DNA from: Mycoplana rhizolycopersici
Lineage (GTDB): Bacteria; Pseudomonadota; Alphaproteobacteria; Rhizobiales; Rhizobiaceae
Reading direction: 5' to 3'
Length of the DNA: 64,000 nucleotides
Assembly (NCBI RefSeq): GCF_013378445.1
Contig: NZ_JABXYK010000008.1
Span: 62,001-126,000 of the forward strand
Shown here: positions 41,844 to 50,425 of the stretch, one piece after another
Layout of the letters: each line of letters opens with the position of its first letter
Numbering within the stretch: position 1 is the stretch's first letter
Made by a program: the position numbers and the translations under genes
The notes under the pieces: model-generated
What the model saw: only the letters and a program-made list of their open reading frames with translations
What the model was told of the DNA's origin: nothing
Databases searched by the model: none

Positions 41844-42556
41844 GCCGCGAGGCGCTCTTTCTCGATTTCCGCATAGGCCGCATTGAGCACAGCCATGCGG
41901 TCATTGGCAATCCTCTGGAACTCGGCCGGCACGCCCCGCGCCATCAGCCTGTCCGGATGATGCTCGGAAGCGAGAACGCGGTAGCGCTTCCGGATTGTCG
42001 GGAAATCGTCCTCCGGGGAAACGCCGAGCACCTTGTAGGGATCACGGCCGTCGATGTGTACGTGACGCGCGGTGATCTGTTCGAACCGCCCATCCGCCAT
42101 GCCGAAGATTTCCGCCACCCGCGAAAGGAAAGCCATTTCCTTATCGTGAATCAGGCCATCGGCCTTGGCGATATGGAACAGGCCGTCGATGATGTCTTCG
42201 AGGATCGGGCAATTGTTCTCGCAGGACACGCACAGGGCCGCCATCTTCTCCGCATAGGCCTCGTAACCGGCGACGTCCTGACGCGCGAGATTGTAGAGAC
42301 GGGCGACATTGGCCGCCTGGTCCGCCGGGAACTTGAAGACGTCGCGGAATGCATCCACCTCGGCGGTGGTGACGACGCCGTCCGCCTTCGCCATCTTCGC
42401 CGACAGCGCGATCATGGCGACCGAGAACGCCACCTGACGGCGCGTCTCCGGGTCGCCTTCCAGAAGCGTGCGCACGGCCTCGACCACGCTCGAAAGCGCG
42501 TTGCTGGCGGCCGCAGCGACCATGCTGACAAGTCGGTCCCAGATGGAAGGCATCAT
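41840..42556 (-). CDS. TerB-like and J-domain (DnaJ/DjlA-type) co-chaperone
   Basis: 238 aa. Residues 35-150 form a TerB-like helical domain (VAFSVAMIALSAKMAKADGVVT, DGLFHIAKADGLIHDKEMAFL, two acidic repeats AKADG). Residues 170-235 are a J-domain with YKVLGVSPEDDFPTIRKRYRVLASEHHPDRL containing the HPD triad that stimulates DnaK. DjlA from enterobacteria has the same order but with a membrane span; only a weakly hydrophobic stretch is seen at the N-terminus here. It overlaps the amidase gene, suggesting a shared operon. Confidence 0.9.
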   Translation of the reverse strand: MMPSIWDRLVSMVAAAASNALSSVVEAVRTLLEGDPETRRQVAFSVAMIALSAKMAKADGVVTTAEVDAFRDVFKFPADQAANVARLYNLARQDVAGYEAYAEKMAALCVSCENNCPILEDIIDGLFHIAKADGLIHDKEMAFLSRVAEIFGMADGRFEQITARHVHIDGRDPYKVLGVSPEDDFPTIRKRYRVLASEHHPDRLMARGVPAEFQRIANDRMAVLNAAYAEIEKERLAA

Positions 42557-42778
42557 GATCGGCCCATGGGTGAGAACATAAGGTGATCTTGATCAGACAT
42601 CTGCGGCGAAAGCAAGTCGAGCCGCCCCGCAAAATGCCGCATAACGAAATTTTGATGGCCCTCAACAAGTGGACGCATTCCAATTATTGATGAGACGGCC
42701 ACCCCATTGAATTTGACGCCCGGCGCCGCGAATGCGAGCAGAGGAGGACCGCTGCGAGCATTTTGAGGAGATCAAACG

Positions 42779-43678
42779 GTGCGTGTTCTGTCGAATCAGG
42801 CCGCCGGCATGCTGCTGGGCCTTCTGGGGGTGACGATCTTCGGCGGCACCCTGCCGATGACCCGCCTTGCGCTCGAGGGCTTCGGACCGGTCTTCATTAC
42901 GCTTGCCCGCGCGGTTATCGCGGCTGCGGCCGCAGGCACCGCCCTTTGGCTTCTTCGCCGTCCCTTCCCCCGCGCGCACCTGCCGACGCTGGCCGGCGTC
43001 GGCCTCTGCGCCGTTTTCGGTTTCCCCATTTTCTCCTCCATCGCGCTGCAAACGATCCCGGCAAGCCACGGCGGCGTCGTACTCGGCATCCTGCCGCTTC
43101 TGACGGCCGTCTTCGCCGCAATCGTCGACGGCGAACGTCCCGGTCCCCTGTTCTGGCTGTGTGGCGTGGCAGGCGCGGCACTCGTCATCGCCTTCTCCCT
43201 GCGCGAAAGCGGCTTCCATCTCGGCGCCGGCGACTTCTGGCTGCTTCTCGCGGCGATGTCCGCCTCCCTCTCCTATGTCTTCTCCGCCAAGCTCGCCCGC
43301 CTCATGCCGGGCTGGGAGGTGATCGGCTGGGCGGTCGTCATCTGCCTGCCGGCGACGCTGGTCGGCACCGTTCTTGCCGCCGGCTCGGGCATTCATGACC
43401 CCGGCCCCATGCAGTACGGTGCCCTGCTCTATCTCGGGCTGATGTCGATGTTCGGCGGCTTCATCTTCTGGAACGCCGGGCTGGCGCTCGGCGGCATCGC
43501 CCGGGTGGCACAGGTGCAGCTCTTCCAGACATTCGTCACGCTCGCAATTTCGGCACTTGTGCTTGGAGAGGCGGTCGGCCCCGAGACGCTCGGCTTTGCG
43601 CTCGCCGTCGCCTTCGTCGTCTGGCTCGGGCGCAAGGCGAAGATCGGACGCGCGGCGCCGGCGGCCGGACGCGCCTGA
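42779..43678 (+). CDS. EamA/DMT family transporter
   Basis: 299 aa, ten hydrophobic spans in two EamA repeats (ends GILPLLTAVFAAIVDGERPG and SALVLGEAVGPETLGFALAVAFVVWLG). The start is GTG at 42779, with GAGGAG 8 bases upstream. Drug/metabolite exporter; substrate unknown. Divergent from the J-domain gene across about 220 bp. Confidence 0.88.
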   Translation: MRVLSNQAAGMLLGLLGVTIFGGTLPMTRLALEGFGPVFITLARAVIAAAAAGTALWLLRRPFPRAHLPTLAGVGLCAVFGFPIFSSIALQTIPASHGGVVLGILPLLTAVFAAIVDGERPGPLFWLCGVAGAALVIAFSLRESGFHLGAGDFWLLLAAMSASLSYVFSAKLARLMPGWEVIGWAVVICLPATLVGTVLAAGSGIHDPGPMQYGALLYLGLMSMFGGFIFWNAGLALGGIARVAQVQLFQTFVTLAISALVLGEAVGPETLGFALAVAFVVWLGRKAKIGRAAPAAGRA

Positions 43679-43792
43679 CCCTTTGCATCAATTCGTCATC
43701 GATAGCGGATAATTTTCGAACCGTGATTCCCCTGCCGGGGATTCTGCGTTAGACATCCGCCGACCGACCGGAAGGGCCGGCGAGGAGGTAAT

Positions 43793-45007
43793 ATGACGAA
43801 ACAGAAAGTCGCTATGCTTACCGCAGGAGGCCTTGCGCCCTGCCTTTCATCCGCCGTCGGCGGCCTGATCGAACGCTATACCGACATCGCCCCGGAAATC
43901 GAACTCGTCGCCTACCGCTCCGGCTACCAGGGGCTGCTTCTGGCGGACCGGATCGCGATCTCGAAGGACATGCGCGAGAAGGCGCACCTGCTGCACCGCT
44001 ATGGCGGCTCGCCGATCGGCAACAGCCGCGTGAAGCTGACGAACGCTGCCGACTGCGTGAAGCGCGGGCTCGTCAAGGAAGGCGAAAACCCCTTGCGCGT
44101 TGCAGCCGAGCGCCTTGCCGCAGACGGCATCACCATCCTTCACACGATCGGCGGTGACGACACCAATACGACCGCGGCCGATCTCGCCGCCTATCTCGGC
44201 GCCAACGGCTACAACCTCACCGTTGTCGGCCTTCCGAAGACGGTCGACAACGATGTCGTGCCGATCCGCCAGTCGCTCGGCGCCTGGACGGCCGCCGAAG
44301 TCGGTGCAGGCTTCTTCGACAACGTTTCCAACGAACAGAGCGCCGCTCCGAAGACGCTCGTCGTTCACGAGGTGATGGGCCGTCACTGCGGCTGGCTCAC
44401 GGCTGCGACCGCGCGCGCCTACATCCAGAAGACCGCCGGCAACGAATATATCGATGGCCTGATGATGGACAAGGCGTTGAAGAGCATCGACGGTCTCTAT
44501 CTTCCGGAACTGGCCTTCGATCTGCAGGCGGAAGCCGAACGGCTCCGGAAGGTCATGGAGACAAACGGCTTCGTGACGCTGTTCGTATCGGAAGGCGCCT
44601 GCCTCGATGCAATCGTCTCCGAGCGCGAGGCCGCCGGCGAAACGGTCAAGCGCGACGCCTTCGGCCATGTGAAGATCGACACGATCAATGTCGGCAACTG
44701 GTTCTCCAAGCAGTTTGCCTCGCTGCTTGGCGCCGAACGCGCCATGGTGCAGAAGTCGGGCTACTACGCCCGCTCCGCCCCCGCCAACGGCGACGACCTG
44801 CGCCTGATCCAGAGCATGGTCGACCTCGCCGTCGAAAGCGCGCTCAACAAGGTCTCCGGCGTGACCGGCCATGACGAGGCGCAAAACGGCAAGCTGCGCA
44901 CGATCGAATTCCCGCGCATCAAGGGCGGCAAGCACTTCGACACCAGCGCCAAGTGGTTCGGCGAGGTGATGGACACGATCGGCCAGAAATGGAAGGCCAC
45001 GGTCTGA
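43793..45007 (+). CDS. pfp: Pyrophosphate-dependent 6-phosphofructokinase
   Basis: 404 aa. Interconverts fructose 6-phosphate and fructose 1,6-bisphosphate with pyrophosphate. The phosphodonor loop reads IGGDDTNTTA (about 119-128), where the extra Asp instead of Gly marks the pyrophosphate type, and the catalytic loop reads PKTVDND (about 148-154) in place of the ATP-type PGTIDND. MGRHCGWLTAATA follows. The start is preceded by GAGGAGG. Rhizobia use mainly the Entner-Doudoroff route, so a gluconeogenic or bypass role is possible. Confidence 0.93.
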   Translation: MTKQKVAMLTAGGLAPCLSSAVGGLIERYTDIAPEIELVAYRSGYQGLLLADRIAISKDMREKAHLLHRYGGSPIGNSRVKLTNAADCVKRGLVKEGENPLRVAAERLAADGITILHTIGGDDTNTTAADLAAYLGANGYNLTVVGLPKTVDNDVVPIRQSLGAWTAAEVGAGFFDNVSNEQSAAPKTLVVHEVMGRHCGWLTAATARAYIQKTAGNEYIDGLMMDKALKSIDGLYLPELAFDLQAEAERLRKVMETNGFVTLFVSEGACLDAIVSEREAAGETVKRDAFGHVKIDTINVGNWFSKQFASLLGAERAMVQKSGYYARSAPANGDDLRLIQSMVDLAVESALNKVSGVTGHDEAQNGKLRTIEFPRIKGGKHFDTSAKWFGEVMDTIGQKWKATV

Positions 45008-45059
45008 TACCGTCAGGCTGACGGTTTGCTATTGACGGCGCCCGGCGCCGGTGGCTTGC

Positions 45060-45083
45060 TCCCCGAAACAAACGTTTCCGGGG
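45060..45083 (+). promoter_or_regulatory. Hairpin covering the LysE gene ribosome binding site
   Basis: CCCCGAAAC at 45061-45069 pairs with GTTTCCGGGG at 45074-45083 (one bulged C); the right arm contains the Shine-Dalgarno GGGGAG of the LysE gene. It may also end pfp transcripts, but there is no strong T-run. Confidence 0.35.
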
Positions 45084-45091
45084 AGCATTTC

Positions 45092-45727
45092 ATGTCGTTC
45101 GATCACTGGCTCGCCTTCGCCGCCGCCTCCGCCGTCATGTTGGCGATCCCCGGTCCGACCATCCTGCTGGTCATCTCCTATGCGCTCGGCCACGGTCGCC
45201 GGACGACCACGGCGACGGTCGCCGGCGTAGCCCTTGGCGATTTCACCGCCATGACGGCCTCGATGCTCGGGCTCGGGGCCCTGCTCGTTACCTCGGCTGA
45301 GATTTTCACCGTGCTCAAATGGGTTGGTGCTGCCTATCTCGTCTGGCTTGGGATAAAGCTCTGGCGCGCGCCGGTGGCAGGCTTTGCCGGTTCGGAGGAT
45401 GGCGCGGCAAAGCCGGAAAGGCCGTTTCGCATCTTTGGCCACTGCTACGTGGTCACGGCGCTGAACCCCAAGAGCATCGTCTTCTTCGTGGCCTTCCTGC
45501 CGCAGTTCCTGGACCTCTCGCGGCCTGTCGTTCCGCAGATGGTGATCTTCGAGATCACCTTCCTCGTGCTCGCAACGGCCAATGCAGCGACCTACGCGCT
45601 GATGGCGTCTGCGGCCCGCGGAACGATCCGCAAACCCGCTGTCCAGCGCACCGTGAACCGCATCGGCGGGTCGCTTCTCATCGGCGCAGGCGTGCTGACG
45701 GCCGGACTGCGGCGGGCCACCGCATAG
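45092..45727 (+). CDS. LysE family translocator
   Basis: 211 aa from the ATG at 45092 (MSFDHWLAFAAASAVMLAIPGPTILLVI), with GGGGAG before it. The IPGPTILLV motif and six hydrophobic spans are typical of LysE/RhtB amino acid exporters; GAAYLVWLGIKLWRAP and LNPKSIVFFVAFLPQFL are further landmarks. Substrate is unknown. The ribosome binding site lies within a hairpin (45060-45083). Confidence 0.9.
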   Translation: MSFDHWLAFAAASAVMLAIPGPTILLVISYALGHGRRTTTATVAGVALGDFTAMTASMLGLGALLVTSAEIFTVLKWVGAAYLVWLGIKLWRAPVAGFAGSEDGAAKPERPFRIFGHCYVVTALNPKSIVFFVAFLPQFLDLSRPVVPQMVIFEITFLVLATANAATYALMASAARGTIRKPAVQRTVNRIGGSLLIGAGVLTAGLRRATA

Positions 45728-45861
45728 CCTTGAGCAAGGGGGACGGGTTGCCGGAGCAGGTACGATAGGATAATGGACGAAGCACGGTCGAAGCGCCGTT
45801 GATTTGCAGCCGTGTCGGAAACACGCGTTTCCGGCCCCTTCAGGCAACACGAGAGCGACTG

Positions 45862-46785
45862 ATGACGCATAGTTTTCCGATCCGCACCAGGCATATTCTC
45901 TCTGCGAGCTGCGCAACGGCCCTTCTCGCAATCGGCGGATGCGCCAGCGTGATCGAGACCCCGTCGGAACAGATCGCCGCGGCGCAGACGGTCATGCCGC
46001 TCGCAAAGCCGGGCACGGAAATGACCGCCTACGCGCTCCCCGCTCCGATCGAGGACCCTTCGGCACCCGTGGCGGCAGGCACCCCGCAGACGATGTCCGC
46101 CGTCGTGGAGACCACGCGCGCCACCAGCGCCCAGATGGCGATCGCCGCGGCCGCCCCGCAAGCAGTGCCGATCCCGCAGGGCGAAGCAGCTCCGCAAGCC
46201 GCGGCCGTGCCCGTTCCGGCGCCGGGCACGCCCCAGGCGAAGTTCATGCCCGCATCCTTCGAGGCGGCCGTGATGGAGCCGGGCTTCGACACCGGCGCGC
46301 CGGAGGGACTGGAACAGTTGGTCGAGTCCCACCAGATCATCCCGATCGCAAAACCCACCTTCAGCACCGCCGCCCTCGCATCCGCCCCGGGCAACACCGT
46401 GATGGCCTCGGCCTCGCAGAAATTCGAACGGCCCGGCACCCCGCTCGACACGATGATCTCCAAATACGCCGCACTCTACGAGATCCCGGAAGCGCTGCTG
46501 CACCGCGTGATAAAGCGCGAAAGCCGCTACAATCCCAAGGCCTATAATTCCGGCAACTACGGCCTGATGCAGATCCGCTACAATACCGCCAAGGGCATGG
46601 GCTACACTGGTACGCCGGATGGCCTGTTCGATGCGGAGACCAACCTGAAGTATGGCGCGAAATACCTGCGTGGCGCCTGGATGGTCGCAGATAACCAGCA
46701 TGACGGCGCGGTGCGCCTCTACGCCAGCGGCTATTACTACACCGCAAAGCGCAAGGGCCTGCTCGAAGAGACCGGCCTGAAGTAA
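45862..46785 (+). CDS. Lipoprotein lytic transglycosylase (SLT domain)
   Basis: 307 aa from the ATG at 45862. The signal peptide ends in a lipobox, LLAIGGCASV, near residue 29. An Ala/Pro/Gln-rich linker (about 35-190) leads to the SLT catalytic domain: YAALYEIPEALLHRVIKRESRYNPKAYNSGNYGLMQI with catalytic Glu in RESRYNP, then AETNLKYGAKYLRGAW. Acts on periplasmic peptidoglycan; the long linker could reach the wall from a membrane anchor. Confidence 0.9.
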   Translation: MTHSFPIRTRHILSASCATALLAIGGCASVIETPSEQIAAAQTVMPLAKPGTEMTAYALPAPIEDPSAPVAAGTPQTMSAVVETTRATSAQMAIAAAAPQAVPIPQGEAAPQAAAVPVPAPGTPQAKFMPASFEAAVMEPGFDTGAPEGLEQLVESHQIIPIAKPTFSTAALASAPGNTVMASASQKFERPGTPLDTMISKYAALYEIPEALLHRVIKRESRYNPKAYNSGNYGLMQIRYNTAKGMGYTGTPDGLFDAETNLKYGAKYLRGAWMVADNQHDGAVRLYASGYYYTAKRKGLLEETGLK

Positions 46786-46788
46786 GCC

Positions 46789-48171
46789 TCAATCCTTGTT
46801 TTCAAGAACGTCGACGACCCGCTTGACCAGTTCCTGCGGTCGATAGCCGAGCTTTGCCGGCGTCAACCCGAGGCGGACGACGGCGATATTCGCCGACGGA
46901 ATGACCGCGATGGACTGGCCGTCATGGCCCAGCATCCAGAACGTGTCTTCCGGCAGCCCATACTTCGAATCCGGTTCGCGCCCCGGCCCGTCGATCCAGG
47001 TTTGCGCCTGACCGTACTCGCCGCCCGAGGCTGAGGACGGGGTGCCCATGGCGCGGACAAAGCCCTCCGGCAAAAGCCGCGTGCCGTTCCACACGCCGTC
47101 GTTCAGAAGCAACTGCGCAAAGCGCGCCCAGTCCCGCGCGGTGGCGTACATATAGGACGATCCGACGAAGATCCCCGTCTCGTCCGTCTCCAGCACGGCA
47201 CTCTTCATGCCGAGCGGTGCGAAAAGCCCGGTCGTCGGATAAGTGAGCGCCCGCCAGCGGTCGCCGAGCGCATTCATGAAGAGGCGTGAGAGGAGTAAGG
47301 CGGTGCCACTTGAATAACTGAACTTCTCCCCCGGATTGGCTTCAAGCGGAAAGGAGGCGGCAAAACGGGACATGTTGGGCTCGAGGAACAGCATCCGCGT
47401 CACGTCGGTAACGTCGCCATACTCCTCGTTGAAGGCCAGACCACTCTGCATGGCCAGCAGATCGGCGATCGAAATTCTGGCGCGCGCATCACCGTTCCAT
47501 TCGGCGAAAAGGCCGCGCTGGTCCGGGGCAAGACGGCCGTCCTGCATCAACCGGCCGACCAGTGCCGCATTGACCGTCTTCGTCACCGACCAGCCGAGCA
47601 AGGGTGTGTCCGGCGAAAAACCTTCGCCGTAATGCTCGCCCACCAGATGCCCGCCATGGACCACCACCACCCCGCGCACGCCGGGCCCGAGCAGCGCCTG
47701 ATCTGCGAGAATGGCGTCGAGACGGGCGTCGGCGCTGAAGGCGTCCCCCTCCGGCCAGGGCGCATCGGGAACCGGCCGCGAAACGCTCGGCACCTCGACT
47801 TCGGAGATTGCCTGATGCGCTGCGATGAAATCGCCGTCGGGCACGCTCGCGCAGCCGAATCCCTCCCGGTAGGCCGCGTAGCCCGGCGCGAAAATTCCGA
47901 GCAGCGAGGCCGTCACCGTCTTCTCGCCATGGTCGACCGACTGCCGCATGAGGTGCAGAAGCGGGTGGCCCGGCGCCTGTACGTCCGTATCGAGTACAGC
48001 CCCAGCATCGCGCCCCGCGAGGAAGACGTTGGAGCAGACGATCTTGGCGGCATAGGAGGAGCCGACGCTTAGAAGTTCGGGCGGACGAACGATCAGCCAA
48101 CTGGCCATGATCGCGAGGAAAATGAATAGCATATACAGGATTCTGGCGGCGATGCGTCGAATTCGGCCCAT
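46789..48171 (-). CDS. Membrane-anchored serine hydrolase (beta-lactamase / class C PBP family)
   Basis: 460 aa from the ATG at 48171 (MGRIRRIAARILYMLFIFLAIMASWLIV, a signal anchor); GGGGAG is close upstream. The catalytic SxxK tetrad is SVTK in LLGWSVTKTVNAALVGRLMQDG; the Tyr element is in SYMYATARDWARFAQLLL, and HDGQS takes the place of the KTG box. The family includes class C beta-lactamases, DD-peptidases and esterases, and the sequence does not decide between them. Confidence 0.85.
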   Translation of the reverse strand: MGRIRRIAARILYMLFIFLAIMASWLIVRPPELLSVGSSYAAKIVCSNVFLAGRDAGAVLDTDVQAPGHPLLHLMRQSVDHGEKTVTASLLGIFAPGYAAYREGFGCASVPDGDFIAAHQAISEVEVPSVSRPVPDAPWPEGDAFSADARLDAILADQALLGPGVRGVVVVHGGHLVGEHYGEGFSPDTPLLGWSVTKTVNAALVGRLMQDGRLAPDQRGLFAEWNGDARARISIADLLAMQSGLAFNEEYGDVTDVTRMLFLEPNMSRFAASFPLEANPGEKFSYSSGTALLLSRLFMNALGDRWRALTYPTTGLFAPLGMKSAVLETDETGIFVGSSYMYATARDWARFAQLLLNDGVWNGTRLLPEGFVRAMGTPSSASGGEYGQAQTWIDGPGREPDSKYGLPEDTFWMLGHDGQSIAVIPSANIAVVRLGLTPAKLGYRPQELVKRVVDVLENKD

Positions 48172-48300
48172 GCGTCTCCCCTTGTCGTCAAGAGACAATC
48201 AGGAATTGGCGCACAAGAAAAGCCCCTTCCGCGCGGGAGGGTGAACATAGCCGTCCATGCACGGCCATCGCGCCCTCGGCTGCGCCCCCATGCACAGCCG

Positions 48301-48318
48301 CAGTCATCAAACTGTAGC
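48301..48318 (+). promoter_or_regulatory. Pho box (PhoB-binding site) upstream of btaA
   Basis: CAGTCAT (48301-48307), AT-rich spacer CAAA, CTGTAGC (48312-48318): two direct 7-mers matching the PhoB consensus CTGTCAT at 6 and 4-5 positions with the required 4-base spacer. A TATTGC -10 element follows 10 bases on (48329-48334), the usual PhoB promoter geometry. Confidence 0.65.
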
Positions 48319-48363
48319 GCGAGGCGGCTATTGCCCCCAAAGGCCCACAGGACGAGACGAGTC

Positions 48364-49611
48364 ATGAGCGAACTTGCCAGGAATGCCGGTTACGGACAGA
48401 ACGAAAGACTGAAGTCAGCCCTCTTGCAGCACCGGGCATTGTCGCTAGACGGCTTGTCGGAACGCCTGTTCGGCCTGCTCTTTTCCGGGCTCGTCTACCC
48501 CCAGATCTGGGAGGATCCCGCGATCGACATCGAGGCCATGGAACTGGCACCCGGGCATCGCCTGGTGACGATCGGGTCCGGCGGCTGCAACATGCTCGCC
48601 TATCTCGCCTGTCGCCCCGAACGCATCGACGTCGTCGACCTCAACCCGCACCACATCGCGCTGAACCGGCTGAAGCTCGCAGCCTTCCGCCACATGCCCT
48701 CCCATGCCGACGTCGTGCGCTTCCTCGGCGGCGACCACATGGGTTCGAACCGCGAGGCCTACCAGCTCTTCCTGGAGCCCCGGCTCGATGCGCAGACCCG
48801 CGACTATTGGAACGGCCGCGACCTGACCGCCCGCCGCCGCATCGATGTCTTCAACCGCAACATCTATCGCACCGGTCTGCTCGGCCGCTTCATCCTGCTC
48901 GGCCACATCGTTGCCAGGCTGCACGGGCTGGACCCGCGCGAGTTCGTCAAGTGCGGCTCCATGCGCGAACAGCGTCAGTTCTTCGACACCCGCATCGCTC
49001 CCCTGTTCGACCGTCCGCTGATCCGCTGGATCACCTCTCGCAAGGCTTCGCTCTACGGTCTCGGCATTCCGCCGCAGCAGTTCGACGAGCTGGCAAGTGT
49101 CAGTGACGACAACTCGCTGGCGCCGGTCCTGCGACAGCGGCTGGAAAAGCTTGCCTGCCATTTTCCGCTGAAGGACAACTACTTCGCCTGGCAGGCCTTT
49201 GCGCGCCGGTATCCCTCCAAGTACGAGGGGCAACTGCCGGACTATCTCCTGACGCAAAACTACGCCGCGATCCGCGACAATGCCGAGCGCGTCAACGTCC
49301 ACCACGCGAGCTTCACCGAGCTGCTTGCATCGAAGTCCGCCGCCTCCGTCGATCGCTTCGTGCTGCTCGATGCGCAGGACTGGATGAACGACGACCAGCT
49401 CAATGCACTCTGGACCGAGATCAGCCGCACCGCGGCGCCGGGGGCCCGGGTCATCTTCCGCACCGCCGCCGAAGCCAGCATCGTCGAAGGAAAGGTCTCG
49501 CAGCACCTGCTCGATCTCTGGCACTACGAGCACGAGCGCTCGTCTGCGCTGGGCATGCGGGATCGCTCGGCGATCTATGGCGCCTTCCACATCTATCGGA
49601 AGAAGCCCTGA
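48364..49611 (+). CDS. btaA: S-adenosylmethionine:diacylglycerol 3-amino-3-carboxypropyltransferase BtaA
   Basis: First enzyme of diacylglyceryl-trimethylhomoserine (betaine lipid) synthesis, DUF3419 family. 415 aa, family length. N-terminal LFGLLFSGLVYPQIWEDPAIDIEAMEL is the family hallmark; TIGSGGCNMLAYLACRPERIDVVDLNPHHIALN is the SAM-binding fold, and GSMREQRQFFDTRIAPLFDRPLIRWI follows. btaB starts at the next base after the stop. Betaine lipids replace phospholipids under phosphate limitation in rhizobia, in line with the upstream Pho box. Confidence 0.96.
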   Translation: MSELARNAGYGQNERLKSALLQHRALSLDGLSERLFGLLFSGLVYPQIWEDPAIDIEAMELAPGHRLVTIGSGGCNMLAYLACRPERIDVVDLNPHHIALNRLKLAAFRHMPSHADVVRFLGGDHMGSNREAYQLFLEPRLDAQTRDYWNGRDLTARRRIDVFNRNIYRTGLLGRFILLGHIVARLHGLDPREFVKCGSMREQRQFFDTRIAPLFDRPLIRWITSRKASLYGLGIPPQQFDELASVSDDNSLAPVLRQRLEKLACHFPLKDNYFAWQAFARRYPSKYEGQLPDYLLTQNYAAIRDNAERVNVHHASFTELLASKSAASVDRFVLLDAQDWMNDDQLNALWTEISRTAAPGARVIFRTAAEASIVEGKVSQHLLDLWHYEHERSSALGMRDRSAIYGAFHIYRKKP

Positions 49612-50292
49612 ATGGACCGCGCCTCGCTTCCCCTGCCCGTGCCGCCGGTCGACACCGATCACGCCGGCCTGATGGATCGCCAGTATCGCTACCAGCGCCA
49701 CATCTACGACCTGACGCGCAAGTACTATCTCTTTGGTCGCGACAGGCTGCTCGACGGTCTCGACGTCAAGCCGGGCGAGAAGGTACTCGAGGTCGGCTGC
49801 GGCACCGGGCGCAACATCGGCCACATGATGGACCGTTATCCGGGCGCCTGGTTCTTTGGCCTCGACATCTCCCGCGAGATGCTCGAGACGGCGGAAAAGC
49901 GCTTCGCCAGACGTGGCGGCGCTCGGCCGCGGCTTGCGGTCGCCGACGCCACGTCATTTACGGCGGCCGACTTCGGCGAGGCGGGTTTTAACCGTGTCGT
50001 CGTCTCCTATGCCCTGTCGATGATCCCGGCCTGGCAGGAGGCGATCGAGCGTGCATTCGACGCGCTCGCCCCCGGCGGCTCGCTGCATATCGTCGACTTC
50101 GGCCAGCAGGAGCGGTTGCCCACACCCATCCGCCGCCTCCTGCAAGGCTGGCTTACGCGTTTCCACGTCACCCCGCGTCCCGACCTCTTCGAGGTGTTGC
50201 AGGCAGCGGCACAGCGGCGGGGAGCACACGTCGCAGCCGAGACCCCGTATGGTGGCTACGCCTGGCTCGCAATTGCAAAAATGCCTGACTGA
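49612..50292 (+). CDS. btaB: Diacylglyceryl homoserine N-methyltransferase BtaB
   Basis: Adds three methyl groups to the homoserine head group with SAM, completing the betaine lipid. 226 aa, class I methyltransferase: motif I VLEVGCGTGRNIGHM (about 59-73), GLDISREMLE, VVSYALSMIPAWQEAIERAF, GGSLHIVDFGQQERLP. The N-terminal MDRQYRYQRHIYDLTRKYYLFGRD is shared by BtaB proteins. The ATG immediately follows the btaA TGA, so the two are coupled. Confidence 0.95.
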   Translation: MDRASLPLPVPPVDTDHAGLMDRQYRYQRHIYDLTRKYYLFGRDRLLDGLDVKPGEKVLEVGCGTGRNIGHMMDRYPGAWFFGLDISREMLETAEKRFARRGGARPRLAVADATSFTAADFGEAGFNRVVVSYALSMIPAWQEAIERAFDALAPGGSLHIVDFGQQERLPTPIRRLLQGWLTRFHVTPRPDLFEVLQAAAQRRGAHVAAETPYGGYAWLAIAKMPD

Positions 50293-50425
50293 CGCAGTAT
50301 TTTCGGCCAAACACGGCCCGATTTTGCTCTCCTTTCTGTGAAACCTCTTGGGCGCTGAGGGGTTATACCGCGTGTCGATGCCTCCGGGGTCGTATCGGCG
50401 CGAACGAAGCAGAAGGAAGATAATC

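Noticed and set aside
49612-50292. UbiE-type or general lipid methyltransferase instead of BtaB
   Set aside because: Immediate coupling to btaA and the shared N-terminal segment point to the betaine-lipid methyltransferase.
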